Below, piece by piece: positions 47,029-56,695 of a stretch of DNA of 64,000 nucleotides. Under the pieces are notes generated by a model. The model did no database searches and had not been told where the DNA came from. It saw nothing but the letters and a program-made list of their open reading frames with translations. The DNA lies in contig JAXHLG010000002.1 in NCBI GenBank assembly GCA_034522495.1, positions 744,001-808,000 of the forward strand, read 5' to 3'. The DNA comes from JAXHLG01 sp034522495. Lineage in GTDB: Bacteria; Patescibacteriota; Minisyncoccia; Moranbacterales; DUUL01. Position 1 is the stretch's first letter; each line of letters starts with the position of its first letter. The position numbers and the translations under genes were made by a program.

Positions 47029-48486
47029 TCAAAGTTTTTCTTCATAATTATCGGCCCAATAGAATATTCTTTCACAGTACCAATCAGCTGACGTTGAACC
47101 TAAATATAATTTGGCTGCATAACATTCTTTATCTTTATCATGGTCATCGACACCCGGCACCTTATCAAGCTTCAAAGCCATCGCCGTTACTCCATCAATC
47201 AAACTCCACGGATCAGGCGGGTCATGACCGGTGGCAGCAGTTACAGAATCCTTGTAGCCCGTCCAAGTATCCGCCATAAATTGAGCTACACCCATGGCGC
47301 CTCCCGTTCCTATATAACTAGAAGGATTACAAGATACTTTTACGTCATCTTCATTATAGCCAAGCTCATCAATAATATCTTCAAAGATATCTTTTCTTTC
47401 TTTCATTAAATCATAAGATCTTTGACTTAAGCGACCGTTTTCATAAGCCTCCTTAGAGCCATCTTTAACTTCATCATAAGTACACCCACCAGTATATCTT
47501 CCCAAGTCCGATTCCACCACTAGCATCCCCAGCAGAAAGTCTTTTCGAACCCCGGTGGCATCGCTGGCAAACTCGGCCGCCTCCATAATATCATCCGTAT
47601 CATAGCTTTCTCCTAACAAAGCGGACAACTCCCCTTCCACTTTGGCGATTTTAGCCCTCAACTCGCTTAGTGTTGCTTTTTTCTCTGAAATTTCTCTTGA
47701 TTTTTGATTTAAAATAACGGCTTTTTGATTTTCTTGCTGCTGCAGCCTTTGTCTCTGACTCTCGTGAGCTTTCTGCACTTCTTCTTTTGACTCCTTTTTT
47801 TCTTCAATTTGCTCCTTGCCCTGCTCTATCTGACGCTTGTCGCGCCTAATCCTCTCAAGTGTCTCGCTGATTTTTTTCTGCAGGCCTTCATAGCTTTCCA
47901 CCAATCGAAAGTAGCCGCCCAGGCTTTTGCTGGAGTCCAAGCTGACCAGTCCAATCTCCGCCATCCCTTTGCGAAAATGACGCAGATACTCTCCCAGAAT
48001 TTGTTTCTTAAATTCAATATCCCTCTCCAGATCTTCAATTTTTTTGTTTTTGTTGCTGATTTCATCCTTATATCCGTCAATCACTTCTTGGGTTTTTTGA
48101 ATTTCGTATTTGGTATTAATAATTCGGCGATTGACTTTCTGAAGTTCACTTTCCGCTTCCCGAGCCTCCTCTTCGGTTTCTTCCAGTTTCTCCTCTACAT
48201 CTTCAGCCTCTTCTTTTAATTCTTCCTTTTCTTTCTTTTTTTCTTTTAGTTCTTCCTGATCCTCATCAGAAGATTCTGAAGATTCTTCGATATCGCCGGT
48301 GGATTGCTCTTCCCCTTGAGCTGAGACTAAAGTCCCTTGTTCAAAAAAGAAACAAGCGCTCAACACGAAAACAAACAAAAAAAGACTAGCCCCCAGACGC
48401 AGGCTGTCTTTTTTCGCCTCCTTATCATTCTTTTTATTTTCCGCTTCGGGTAGAATATTTTTTTTGGTTTTTTCCAAACTATGCAT
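47029..48486 (-). CDS. Coiled-coil secreted protein with lytic transglycosylase-like domain
   Basis: 485 residues. A hydrophobic segment (GASLFLFVFVLSACFFFEQG, about 32-52) serves as signal or anchor. A long EnvC/PcsB-like coiled coil runs from about 75 to 290 (KKEKEELKEEAEDVEEKLEE). The last 180 residues are an SLT-like domain: GVRKDFLLGMLVVESDLGRY with the catalytic Glu, GTGGAMGVAQFMADTW, DPWSLIDGVTAMALKL. It probably cleaves peptidoglycan during division or growth, with the coiled coil as regulator. Confidence 0.8.
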   Translation of the reverse strand: MHSLEKTKKNILPEAENKKNDKEAKKDSLRLGASLFLFVFVLSACFFFEQGTLVSAQGEEQSTGDIEESSESSDEDQEELKEKKKEKEELKEEAEDVEEKLEETEEEAREAESELQKVNRRIINTKYEIQKTQEVIDGYKDEISNKNKKIEDLERDIEFKKQILGEYLRHFRKGMAEIGLVSLDSSKSLGGYFRLVESYEGLQKKISETLERIRRDKRQIEQGKEQIEEKKESKEEVQKAHESQRQRLQQQENQKAVILNQKSREISEKKATLSELRAKIAKVEGELSALLGESYDTDDIMEAAEFASDATGVRKDFLLGMLVVESDLGRYTGGCTYDEVKDGSKEAYENGRLSQRSYDLMKERKDIFEDIIDELGYNEDDVKVSCNPSSYIGTGGAMGVAQFMADTWTGYKDSVTAATGHDPPDPWSLIDGVTAMALKLDKVPGVDDHDKDKECYAAKLYLGSTSADWYCERIFYWADNYEEKL

Positions 48487-48640
48487 TTTATTACCCGCTT
48501 ATATTTGTATCCGTTTTGCCTATATAAATCCTCAATTACTCAAAAACCTGCAAATCTGAAAACTTGACAGCTACCCCAATCCCCCAGCCAACAATTTAGC
48601 AATGGAACAATGGAACAATGTTTTTAAATTAGAACAATTC

Positions 48641-49348
48641 TCAACCCTCTTTCTTGCTTTCACCGCCCTCCGGCGATTGAGCTTCTCCTTCAGCGCCTTC
48701 TTCCTCATCTGTTTTCTCCTTGCCTTTCTCTTCAGTCTCTACTTGATCCATATCTACTTCCACCTTCTCATCCAGTCCTTCCAGTTCCTCATCGCTTCTG
48801 GGACGTCCCACGGAAGCCACGGAAGTGTCCTCATCAGTCATCAATTCCAATTCTTTTGGAACATCCAAATCTTTAACATAAATACCGTCATCAAAATCCT
48901 TCAAAGATGAAATATCCACCTTGATTTCACTAATCAAGTCTCTAGGGAAGCACTTGACCTCCACTGCGTCAAGGCTCTTAATCAAGGTTCCTCCCAACTC
49001 CTTAACTGCCGGCGATTCTCCGATAAAGTTAAGCTCGATTTCGGTTTCTATCTTCTCCCCCATTTTTACTACGTAAAGATCCACATGATTATACCTTCCC
49101 GAAATTGGATGATATTGAATATCGTGAATCAGAGAAGGATAATTCTTCTTGTCCCCTTCAACCTCAATATCCACCAAGGTGCTGCCTCCCGCGTTATTAT
49201 AAGTATCAAAAAAATTTTGATAATCGATCCAAATCATTTTATTCTCTTTCAGCTCCGGTCCATACATTACCCCCGGAACCCAGCCAATAAAATTATTGCG
49301 CTGTTTTTTTTCTCGAGATTTAGCTTTCATTACAATACTTTTTTTCAT
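48641..49348 (-). CDS. rplY: 50S ribosomal protein L25 (CTC form)
   Basis: 235 residues from MKKSIVMKAKSREKKQRNNF; the longer frame upstream has no ribosome site. L25 domain (VPGVMYGPELKENKMIWIDY, HDIQYHPISGRYNHVDLYVV) then the CTC domain (ETEIELNFIGESPAVKELGG, VEVKCFPRDLISEIKVDISS). It binds 5S rRNA. The last 45 residues are an acidic low-complexity tail (EEKGKEKTDEEEGAEGEAQS), common in the CTC form. Confidence 0.92.
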   Translation of the reverse strand: MKKSIVMKAKSREKKQRNNFIGWVPGVMYGPELKENKMIWIDYQNFFDTYNNAGGSTLVDIEVEGDKKNYPSLIHDIQYHPISGRYNHVDLYVVKMGEKIETEIELNFIGESPAVKELGGTLIKSLDAVEVKCFPRDLISEIKVDISSLKDFDDGIYVKDLDVPKELELMTDEDTSVASVGRPRSDEELEGLDEKVEVDMDQVETEEKGKEKTDEEEGAEGEAQSPEGGESKKEG

Positions 49349-49497
49349 AACAAACTCTTTTATTATTAAATCTGTCTTAACAAACAAGCAAATCAAGCGC
49401 AAATGCTTGCCTAAATTTAGAACAGTTAATTAGGGCCTGCCCCGCATTGCGGGACAAATAAGGTAAAATTTATATTTTTAAAGCGGTACGCTAAGCT

Positions 49498-49791
49498 CTA
49501 ATTGCTTTTTCTACCCTTTTCATACAACTCCAGCACTTCGTCCGCTGAAACCGGCTGATTCCGCAAAAATTGGCAGGCTTCGCCGTAGTCCAAGTCTGTC
49601 AGCATTCCCATGGTCACCATTCCTTCTGCTTCCTGTCCCCTGGCAACCACCGCCAGCGAAGCGCTCGAACAAAAACCGCAACTGGTATGCACAAGCATAG
49701 CGCTTCTTTTCATCTGAACTACCCTGGCGTTCTCTTCTCGATATTTTCTCCCGCAAACAGGGCAATTTATTAATACATCGATTTCTTTCAT
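49498..49791 (-). CDS. Zinc-binding small protein, unknown
   Basis: About 97 residues from MKEIDVLINCPVCGRKYREE. Two Cys pairs (CPVC and SCGFC) suggest a zinc ribbon, then a hydrophobic strand (SASLAVVARGQEAEGMVTMG) and an acidic helix (DYGEACQFLRNQPVSADEVL). An upstream in-frame ATG at 49812 is less likely. Common in Parcubacteria-type genomes, as far as I recall; function unknown. Confidence 0.7.
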   Translation of the reverse strand: MKEIDVLINCPVCGRKYREENARVVQMKRSAMLVHTSCGFCSSASLAVVARGQEAEGMVTMGMLTDLDYGEACQFLRNQPVSADEVLELYEKGRKSN

Positions 49792-50043
49792 ATGCTTAGA
49801 ATAGATTAACATCTTATTTAAAAGGAGTCAACGACAAATCATGCAAACATTTTAACATATAAACATGAACTTGGTATTTTTTTCTAACACTGATTTTTGT
49901 CACTCGTCACTCGTCACCAAATTCTAGTAAAAATAACTATACTAAAGTAGAAGTTTGTCTCATTAGCAACAGCAAATCTATAAAACAAAACGGCTTTTAG
50001 TTTTAAGCTGTGGCTTTACCATTTGAGTTTTGAATTTTGAGTT

Positions 50044-50184
50044 ACATAAATTAAGCTTCGCACATTCAGCATCCCGCGTAAATCTGCGCTTGCCCCGTTG
50101 CTACGAAGTAGTTTTACGGGGTGATAATCCGCGTGAAATCAGCGGTGTATAGGATTTTTTGAAATTCCTATACGATTAATTAAG
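50044..50184. repeat. Repeat R2 (P8 hairpin present)
   Basis: TTAAGCTTCGCACATTCAGC to CCTATACGATTAATTAA, with the CCCCGT ... CTAC GAA GTAG ... ACGGGG hairpin after AAATCTGCG. The spacer 49813-50267 holds no gene. Confidence 0.65.
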
Positions 50185-50267
50185 GCTCCAACAAACAACC
50201 TTGCTAGAATATTAATATGTCAACATGCCTATTTTACTCCTACACCTCTCATCCCAATTTATTACAT

Positions 50268-51389
50268 CTATTTCTTTTCCGCAAGCTCCATGACTTTGTC
50301 TGCGATTTTGGCCGTAGCGTCCGGATAATAAAACTGCCTTATGTTTTTGCTCAATTCAATCTTTTTCTTATCATTAAAAGCTATTTCTTTTAAGGAATGC
50401 AACAGCATTTCCCGATTAAAATTCTTCTTCTCCATCACTACAGCCGCTTTCTTTTTAATCAGCTCATAAGCGTTTATTCTCTGATGATCGTTGGCGCTGT
50501 AGATAATGGGAGATAAAATAACCGGCTTTCCGTTGGCCGCCAATTCGGCAATAGTGGTAGCTCCCGCTCTGGAAACGACGACGTCGGCCAAAGCAATAAC
50601 ATCGTTAAGATGCTCTGCCAAAAATCCGACCGGGTAATAATCGCTATGGCCTAACTTATAACCCTTCCTGGCCATTTCCGCTTTAAGCGGCTCAATATGC
50701 GATTCGCCCGTCTGGTGGATAACCTGGAAATAATGAGTCATGTCTTTGATAGAATCCACTACCACTTTATTTATCATGTAAGCGCCTTGAGAGCCGCCTA
50801 AAAACAAAACCACCGGCTTCACTTCCTTCTTTAGTCCCAGAAATTTTCTCGCCTCCTCTTTCTTGCCGTTCAAAACATCTTTTTTGACCGGCAGGCCGGC
50901 TAGAAAAACTTTTTTATCGGGGAAATAGTCGCCGGCCCTTTCAAAGTTGACCGCCACGGATTGAACAATAGACCCGAGAAACTTGTTGGCAATGCCCGGC
51001 ACAGCATCCGATTCATGAATAATCACCGGGATTCCATAAGCCCTAGCCGCCAAAACCACCGGCACAGAAGCAAAGCTTCCCTTGGAAAAAACCGCATCCG
51101 GCATATAAACAAAAAGATGCCAAAAAGATTGAAAAAGACCCACGGGAAATTTAATAAAATCCAGCAAATATTTGAAAGAAAAATACCTCCGCAGCTTTCC
51201 GCACAAAATATTTTTTTGAGCAATATTGTGCTTATTCATCAAGTCGCTTTCCAATTTTCCCTTGGGTCCCAAGAACAAAAACTCAAAATTCTCCTCTCCA
51301 TAATTTTTCCTCAAATATTTGGCCACCGTGACCAGGGGGAACAAATGCCCGCCCGAAAACCCCCCACTCAGAACAATTTTTTTCGCCAT
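50268..51389 (-). CDS. murG: UDP-GlcNAc:undecaprenyl-pyrophosphoryl-MurNAc-pentapeptide transferase MurG
   Basis: 373 residues, GT28. N-terminal loop SGGFSGGHLFP (8-18), GLPVKKDVL hinge and donor-binding C-domain LFLGGSQGAYMINKVV, SRAGATTIAELAANGKPVIL. It makes lipid II on the inner membrane face. The classical first G-loop GGTGGH is varied to GGFSGGH. Other cell-division cluster genes are absent, as this gene stands alone between repeats. Confidence 0.95.
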   Translation of the reverse strand: MAKKIVLSGGFSGGHLFPLVTVAKYLRKNYGEENFEFLFLGPKGKLESDLMNKHNIAQKNILCGKLRRYFSFKYLLDFIKFPVGLFQSFWHLFVYMPDAVFSKGSFASVPVVLAARAYGIPVIIHESDAVPGIANKFLGSIVQSVAVNFERAGDYFPDKKVFLAGLPVKKDVLNGKKEEARKFLGLKKEVKPVVLFLGGSQGAYMINKVVVDSIKDMTHYFQVIHQTGESHIEPLKAEMARKGYKLGHSDYYPVGFLAEHLNDVIALADVVVSRAGATTIAELAANGKPVILSPIIYSANDHQRINAYELIKKKAAVVMEKKNFNREMLLHSLKEIAFNDKKKIELSKNIRQFYYPDATAKIADKVMELAEKK

Positions 51390-51478
51390 ACTTTTTATTT
51401 ATTTATAAGATAAAATGTCTTTAGCAGTTTTTGATTTCAAAAACACAAGCAGGCTTATTTTAATAAGAATACCAGTTT

Positions 51479-51608
51479 GAAACCACTGAAGAATTGATTA
51501 TTTTGAAAATTTTGTCATTCTGATGAAAATCAGAATCTCTTTACAAGGCCTTTTTTGGTAATCATTGGATTCTGAAGCAAGTTCAGAATGACATTCTTCA
51601 GTGGTTTC
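51479..51608. mobile_element. MITE copy G, minimal form with both loop sites empty
   Basis: Perfect 16-bp inverted ends, 130 bp in all. Site 1 reads ATTCTGATGAAAATCAGAAT and site 2 ATTCTGAAGCAAGTTCAGAAT, each a plain hairpin. The other copies carry extra hairpins exactly in these loops. No clear target duplication. The spacer 51390-51839 has no gene. Confidence 0.9.
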
Positions 51609-51783
51609 TGGTTTGTTTTTTTTATTATAACATATATTTCAATTCGAAAAAGTGAACAAAGTAAATCCCATAAATAAACACCGGTATAATTTTATGAAGT
51701 GTTTTCTTGAGAAATTAATTAAAAAATAAATCCAAATCTGCCTTGCAAAAAATTATTTTAAAATTTAACCTCTTCACATCTAA

Positions 51784-51814
51784 ACCCCCTCGACACAATT
51801 TGTGCCGAGGGGGT
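51784..51814 (-). terminator. Terminator-like hairpin
   Basis: ACCCCCTCG and CACAA pair with TTGTG and CGAGGGGGT; only a short T-run follows on the minus strand. Downstream of 51840-52193. Confidence 0.65.
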
Positions 51815-51839
51815 GTGCTACTCGTTTAGAAGCATTTTT

Positions 51840-52193
51840 TTAAAAATAAGAAAAGTTCACTTCAAGTAAGATATTTTTTTCTTCTTCTTGTTCCAAGGCT
51901 GGAAAAAGCAGGGATCTGCGCGATCTTCCTGCTAATCCGGAAATTTTCAATTGAGATTCCAACTTTTCAAGTTTGGACAAAAGCAAGTACTTTTTTACTT
52001 GCATTGTTTTTAATCTCTCCTCTATCTCTTTAAGCTTCCCGCACTCATCAAAAATTTTTATTAATGAGTTGCGAAACTCTTCCAAACTAAAGATAAGATC
52101 GCTTCTGTTGTCGGATTCTCCAAAGTAATAATTGAACTTGGAAAAAACACTTCCATCCAAATAAAGCATGCAATAAAAATCCACAAAATTCAT
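51840..52193 (-). CDS. Small protein, unknown
   Basis: 117 residues from MNFVDFYCMLYLDGSVFSKF, with AGGAGG and a six-base gap upstream. The first half looks compact (FNYYFGESDNRSDLIFSLEE); the second is a coiled coil (LKEIEERLKTMQVKKYLLLS) ending in a hydrophobic strand. Not recognised. The upstream in-frame extension is rejected because it is read from an 8-bp array (CAAACATG). Confidence 0.6.
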   Translation of the reverse strand: MNFVDFYCMLYLDGSVFSKFNYYFGESDNRSDLIFSLEEFRNSLIKIFDECGKLKEIEERLKTMQVKKYLLLSKLEKLESQLKISGLAGRSRRSLLFPALEQEEEKNILLEVNFSYF

Positions 52194-52281
52194 CCCAATC
52201 TCCTCCTTTTTCCCATAAACAAATTTCAAACCATTATTTGCATTTATGCAAACATGCAAACAAAATTTAGACGAAAATCAA

Positions 52282-52345
52282 TCCTGTCCCGCAAGACAGG
52301 AAAGCCACAACCTCCTGGGCGCTTTATCCAGTTGAAATACTTGCC
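52282..52345 (-). pseudogene. Degenerate tRNA-Arg copy
   Basis: Minus strand: TCAACTGGATAAAGCGCCC, then AGGAGGTTGTGG, matching the D-arm and variable region of the intact tRNA-Arg 100 bases away but lacking the anticodon stem-loop. The T-arm position holds an unrelated hairpin (CCTGTC with GACAGG). Confidence 0.65.
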
Positions 52346-52446
52346 AACAATTAACAATTAACTTTTGACAATTAATTTCAGTTCAAGCCTCTCTTTGCAA
52401 AAAACTTTCCACTTTCTAAACTTTCTAAACTTTCTAACTAATTAAG

Positions 52447-52520
52447 TACGCCCGGTAGGACTCGAACCCACAACCTCCTGGTCCGAAGCCAGGCGCTCTA
52501 TCCGATTGAGCTACGGGCGC
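52447..52520 (-). tRNA. tRNA-Arg (anticodon TCG)
   Basis: Acceptor GCGCCCG with CGGGCGT (G-U at the end), D-arm GCTC/GAGC, anticodon stem CCTGG/CCAGG with loop CTTCGGA, T-arm GTGGG, TTCGAGT, CCTAC. CCA not encoded. Confidence 0.9.
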
Positions 52521-52956
52521 ATAATAACAATTGACACTTAACACTTAACACTTGACCAGACACCGTTATCAGTTTTTAAAAATGGAACAATAATTTACAA
52601 TTTCCCCAATACACCAATAAACTAATACACCAACTTCCCTTCAATATTCAAAAATCTGAAATCTGCAATCGAAAATCGCAAATCGCAAATCCCGTCCCTT
52701 TCCCGGTTCAAATCTTTAAGTTTTCCAAAAAACTAATCAACTAATGAGCTACAAGCTAATTGGTGCCCCGCCGGAGAAAATGCTTACGTGTCCAGGGCAA
52801 TACGCTTCAGCTTGCCAAGATAATCGGTACTAAAATTGCTTGCTGCAAGTTTTGATTTGCAAGAAATTCTTAACTCGCGCATTGCTTTAGATGAAGTAGC
52901 TTTCTCTCTTTTCAAACCCCCTTTTTCTTGGAGCGGCATTTTCCCAGCGGGACACT

Positions 52957-53010
52957 CATTTTTCCATCTAAAAATCTACGGCCATCGGCCTTGATTTTTA
53001 GGGAAAAATG
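52957..53010. repeat. Long hairpin at the 3' end of tRNA-Lys
   Basis: CATTTTTC, CTAAAAATC and GGCC pair with GGCC, GATTTTTAG and GAAAAATG. It overlaps the encoded CCA. Could act as a terminator or be a repeat. The rest of 52521-52956 has no gene; it contains words such as ACCAATAA and GCAAATC and a T-arm-like GGTTCAAATC at about 52702-52711. Confidence 0.55.
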
Positions 53011-53084
53011 GTGCGCGCAGAGGGATTTGAACCCCCGGCCGTCGGCTTAAGAGGCCGCTGCTCTACCAACTGAGCTATGCGCGC
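53009..53084 (-). tRNA. tRNA-Lys (anticodon CTT)
   Basis: Acceptor GCGCGCA with TGCGCGC, discriminator A and encoded CCA. D-arm GCTC/GAGC, anticodon loop CTCTTAA, T-arm GGGGG, TTCAAAT, CCCTC. Confidence 0.9.
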
Positions 53085-53096
53085 GGAAATGTATCT

Positions 53097-53196
53097 TAAA
53101 TTAAGCTTCGCACATTTAGCATCCCGCGTAAATCTGCGTGATAATTCGCGTGAAATCAGCGGTGTATAGGATTTTTTGAAATTCCTATACGATGAA
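53097..53196. repeat. Repeat R3 (empty site)
   Basis: Same as R1 and R2 but AAATCTGCG is followed directly by TGATAATTCGCG, without the 33-bp P8 hairpin. Confidence 0.65.
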
Positions 53197-53297
53197 TTAA
53201 GTATTATGTATCATGCTCGAAAAGCATTTTAAAAAATCATAATACATGATACATGCTTCATAATACTCACTTGTCAATTCTACCTTAAAACGGTCTT

Positions 53298-53915
53298 TTA
53301 GTCAATTGGAAGCAGGGTTTCCAGTTCATAAAAGTCTTTCACGGTTTTGAATCGCCCGTTGTCGGGCAAATCCGCGTACCGCCCCTCATTTCTGTTCATT
53401 CTGATCAGCTGCCAATTGTTTAAACGCTGATCCGCCGACTCCAGCTGGTCAGGCCTATCATCAACCATAATCGCTTGGATGTCAGAGTATTTTCTCTCTA
53501 AGTATTCTCCCTTGGATTCTTGTACTATTTCATAATCGCCTGCCAGTCTAGATACGTCGCTGTTTTCAATCTTGATCCGCTGCATTTTCTCATCCCCGAA
53601 AGAAAGTATTGATAAATCTTCTTCGCCGACTTTATTGACAAACCAATAAAAGTCCTCGAAAACATAACCGGAAAGATCTGTCAGAAAATCCTCGATTTGC
53701 TTTTTTGTCTTTTCTAATTTTTGCGGGCTTTCAGTAAATAGCAGTCTCAGTTGATTTTCCAGATCATATTTTTTTATCCCCTCGCGAATCTTTTTATAAT
53801 AAGTTTTTTGAAATTCTTTTTCACTAACTCCGGCGTTTTTAAATAACTGAAAAAAATCGCTCTTAAAGTTTTTTGTGTTAAATATAACGTCGTCAAAATC
53901 AAGAAATATTTTCAT
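53298..53915 (-). CDS. HAD-like hydrolase
   Basis: 205 residues. Motif I DFDDVIFNT (6-14) with nucleophile and acid Asp, motif II LSFGDEKMQ, and C-terminal acidic motif MVDDRPDQL. Helical cap between. Cytoplasmic phosphatase of the haloacid dehalogenase superfamily; substrate unknown. It follows yvcK by 16 bases. Confidence 0.85.
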   Translation of the reverse strand: MKIFLDFDDVIFNTKNFKSDFFQLFKNAGVSEKEFQKTYYKKIREGIKKYDLENQLRLLFTESPQKLEKTKKQIEDFLTDLSGYVFEDFYWFVNKVGEEDLSILSFGDEKMQRIKIENSDVSRLAGDYEIVQESKGEYLERKYSDIQAIMVDDRPDQLESADQRLNNWQLIRMNRNEGRYADLPDNGRFKTVKDFYELETLLPID

Positions 53916-53931
53916 AATAGAGTGATTTACA

Positions 53932-54954
53932 TCATCTAATCTTTTTTATTAAGTTTTGATATTCTTCCATGTTAGCCAAGTATTCAACAACTCGGGCGAC
54001 TTTTTGACTATCGTGCCGAATCAGCGATCTTCTTGCGGCCAAGGCATCGGCATTACTTCTTTTTTCTGTTTTATTGTTAAGCAAATCGGCTTCTACCAGT
54101 TTATAGCTTCGATTCTCTTTGTTTGCCAGTTCAACGAGGGTCTCGCCTTCTTCTTTGTATTTTTTTTCCAGTTCCTTTTCTGGCTTGGCGGCATTATACA
54201 AAACATAGTCAATTCTATCGCTTCCAATGCAATCATTTAAAACTGCAACGTAATCCTCCACGGTAAAATCGTCGGTTTGCCCCTTTTTGTTAACCAAGTT
54301 GGCAATATAGACAACCTTGCCCTTGGCCTTTTCTATTGCCTCCGCCATTCCTGAGGGCAAAAAACCGGGAACCAGACTGCAATAAAGATTCCCGGGACAA
54401 ATAACAATTAAATCCGCCTCGTTGATTGCCTCTATCGCTTTTTCGTTAGCTTGAGCTTTCGGTTTAAGGTAAAGTTTGGTTATTTTTTTTCTTTTCAAAT
54501 TTCCCGACTCATAAATCTCATTCTCCCCTTTCAGGATATCTCCGTTTTTGAACTCCAAAAATAGCTTGGTGTCACTCGTGCTGGCCGGTATTATTTTCCC
54601 TTTGATGTTAAGAATTTTCATAGCAACCTCCAACCCCTTAACAAAGCTTCCGTATTTCTTTTCTAAAGCGGAAATAAACAGATTTCCCAAGCTATGGCCT
54701 TTCAGTCCTCCCGAGTCAAACCGATAATTAAAAATATCACGCATAGCTTTTGACTCTTCACTCAAAGCGACTAAGCACTGCCTAACATCGCCGGGCGGCA
54801 AAACGCCCAGTTCGTCCCGAAGCCTGCCGGTGGATCCTCCGTCATCAATCATGGAAACGATAGCGCTAATATCAAAATCTGTGTTCTTCAAGCCGCTCAA
54901 CACAGTAAAACTACCGGTTCCGCCTCCGATGGTTACTATTTTTTTGCCTGGCAT
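53932..54954 (-). CDS. yvcK: YvcK/CofD-like protein
   Basis: 340 residues. GGGTGSFTVLSGLKN (9-23) and VSMIDDGGSTGRLRDELGVL match YvcK, which binds UDP-sugars and is needed for wall growth under gluconeogenic conditions in Firmicutes. CPGNLYCSLVPGFLPSGMAEA follows. Lies in a wall-related group with ctp and LCP genes. Confidence 0.92.
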   Translation of the reverse strand: MPGKKIVTIGGGTGSFTVLSGLKNTDFDISAIVSMIDDGGSTGRLRDELGVLPPGDVRQCLVALSEESKAMRDIFNYRFDSGGLKGHSLGNLFISALEKKYGSFVKGLEVAMKILNIKGKIIPASTSDTKLFLEFKNGDILKGENEIYESGNLKRKKITKLYLKPKAQANEKAIEAINEADLIVICPGNLYCSLVPGFLPSGMAEAIEKAKGKVVYIANLVNKKGQTDDFTVEDYVAVLNDCIGSDRIDYVLYNAAKPEKELEKKYKEEGETLVELANKENRSYKLVEADLLNNKTEKRSNADALAARRSLIRHDSQKVARVVEYLANMEEYQNLIKKIR

Positions 54955-54971
54955 AAATCACAATTAAGACA

Positions 54972-56366
54972 CTACTCCATTTTTTTCTTGATCTCCTCAA
55001 GCGCCCGATTCAGCTGGGCATCATTTTGATTCTCGACATCTTCCTCGCTTAGCTCAACTTCAATGTCCGGACTTAATCCTTTTTCGTTAATAGAATCCCC
55101 CGCTGGAGTCAACCATTCTGCCACAGTAATCTTTAAACTTGACCCGTCATCCAAATTTTCCAGCTGTTGAACGGAGCCCTTACCAAAACTCTGCTTCCCC
55201 ACCAGAGTGCTTCCTTTTTGATCCCTCAGCGCGCCGGCCAGTATCTCCGATGCGCTGGCGCTTCCTTCATTGATTAAAACCGTTACGGGAACTTCAGATA
55301 AATTTGAACCGCCTATAGCCTTGAGCTTGGTGACATCGCCGTTTTTCTTTTTTTCTTGCACAACAACTTCTCCCCTGGATATGAATTTGGAAGCCACTTC
55401 CACAGCAACATTCAAGTATCCGCCGGGGTTGTTTCTCAAGTCTAAAACGATTCCCTCGGAGCCATCAGCTATAGCCTTGGTAATTTCTTTGTTGAATTCT
55501 TTGGCAGTATCCTCGGAGAAGCTCACTATTTGAATATAGGCGATATTTCCGTCTTTTTTCTCGTACCTGACGCTCTGAAGATCTATTTCGTCGCGTTTTA
55601 TTTTTATGTCCTGGGTTTCGGATTCCCCTTCCCGGAAAATGGTCAGCGTCACCTCGGTGCCTTTCGGTCCGCGTATTTTTTTAACCGCTTCATCTATGGC
55701 TAGGTCGGCGGTCGATTCTCCGTTGATCTTCATAACCTTGTCGCCGGATTTCAATCCCGCTTCCTCGGCCGGCATTCCATCTATGGGAGCGACAATGGTT
55801 AGAGTATCGTCTCTTATTCCGATTTCCGCTCCGATGCCTTCAAAACTTCCTTCCATATCCGTGTTGAAGGTTTTGGTTTCTTGGGGGTTCATAAAATTGG
55901 TGTATGGATCGCCCGTAGCCTCAAGCATACCCTCGATAGCTCCATAGACCCTCTCTTGAGGCTTTATTTGGTCCGCGTTTATATATTTGGAGTCAACCAC
56001 TTGCCAAGCATCCCAAAAAACGCCGAAATCCACCTTCTCCGGCTTGTCTTTTTCCGCATTTTTCAAAAGAGATTTGGGGTTGGAAAGCTCATTAACAAAG
56101 CTGGAAATATCTTCCATGGGTGAGTTCCCCGGCTCGGACTGTTTTTTGCCCCAAGCCACGCCGACATAAAAAATCAGAACGCCTATAACCAAGAACCAGA
56201 AAAATCTGTTATTAGACCTTCTTCGCGCTCCGGAAATATTATTGTGGCCGCCGGAATTATTCATTTCCTTCTCCGAGGCAATATCTTTTCTGGAAAACAT
56301 TTCTTTTTGAGGCTTTTTTCGGTTTTCGCCGCCCAGCCCCCTCTCTTTTTCTTTTTTTTCAACCAT
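54972..56366 (-). CDS. S41 carboxy-terminal processing protease
   Basis: 464 residues. A basic cytoplasmic N-tail (about 52 residues) precedes one membrane segment (FFWFLVIGVLIFYVGVAW). A PDZ domain (GIGAEIGIRDDTLTIVAPID) follows. The protease core has INEGSASASEILAGAL (Ser) and LVGKQSFGKGSVQ (Lys), the Ser-Lys dyad. It acts outside the membrane, trimming exported proteins or hydrolase regulators. Confidence 0.93.
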   Translation of the reverse strand: MVEKKEKERGLGGENRKKPQKEMFSRKDIASEKEMNNSGGHNNISGARRRSNNRFFWFLVIGVLIFYVGVAWGKKQSEPGNSPMEDISSFVNELSNPKSLLKNAEKDKPEKVDFGVFWDAWQVVDSKYINADQIKPQERVYGAIEGMLEATGDPYTNFMNPQETKTFNTDMEGSFEGIGAEIGIRDDTLTIVAPIDGMPAEEAGLKSGDKVMKINGESTADLAIDEAVKKIRGPKGTEVTLTIFREGESETQDIKIKRDEIDLQSVRYEKKDGNIAYIQIVSFSEDTAKEFNKEITKAIADGSEGIVLDLRNNPGGYLNVAVEVASKFISRGEVVVQEKKKNGDVTKLKAIGGSNLSEVPVTVLINEGSASASEILAGALRDQKGSTLVGKQSFGKGSVQQLENLDDGSSLKITVAEWLTPAGDSINEKGLSPDIEVELSEEDVENQNDAQLNRALEEIKKKME

Positions 56367-56695
56367 AACTTAAAATTATTCTAATTGTTCTAAAAAAATT
56401 TATTGAAATTATTAGATTTCTATAGAAATCTATAGAAACTTGTTGAAACTGATAGAAATTGATAAATTTCTCGCTACTTTTGTAAATAATAATGAAAGCG
56501 GGATCCCGCGGGGCAGTAAGAAAATTCAATGAAAATTGTGAATTGAAAATTGAAAATTATTAATGACTAAGTCAACTAATAATTGAAAACCTGCCTCAAC
56601 TTTAATAACCTTTAACTTTCACACTTTATAAACTTATTAGTATGTTTAAATGCCTTGCCCCGTGTGAGCGATAGCGAATTTACGGGGTTTAAATG
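56367..56695. repeat. Gene-free spacer with repeats
   Basis: AGAAATCTATAGAAACTTG-type words, a diverged copy of the CCCGCTACCTTT unit of 1394-1507, and a P8-type hairpin (CCCCGT ... ACGGGG, about 56656-56688). No gene seen. Confidence 0.5.

Noticed and set aside
52740..52800. Possible further tRNA 3' end (TCCGGCGGGGCACCA in minus sense)
   Set aside because: No T-loop, anticodon arm or 5' half can be folded around it.
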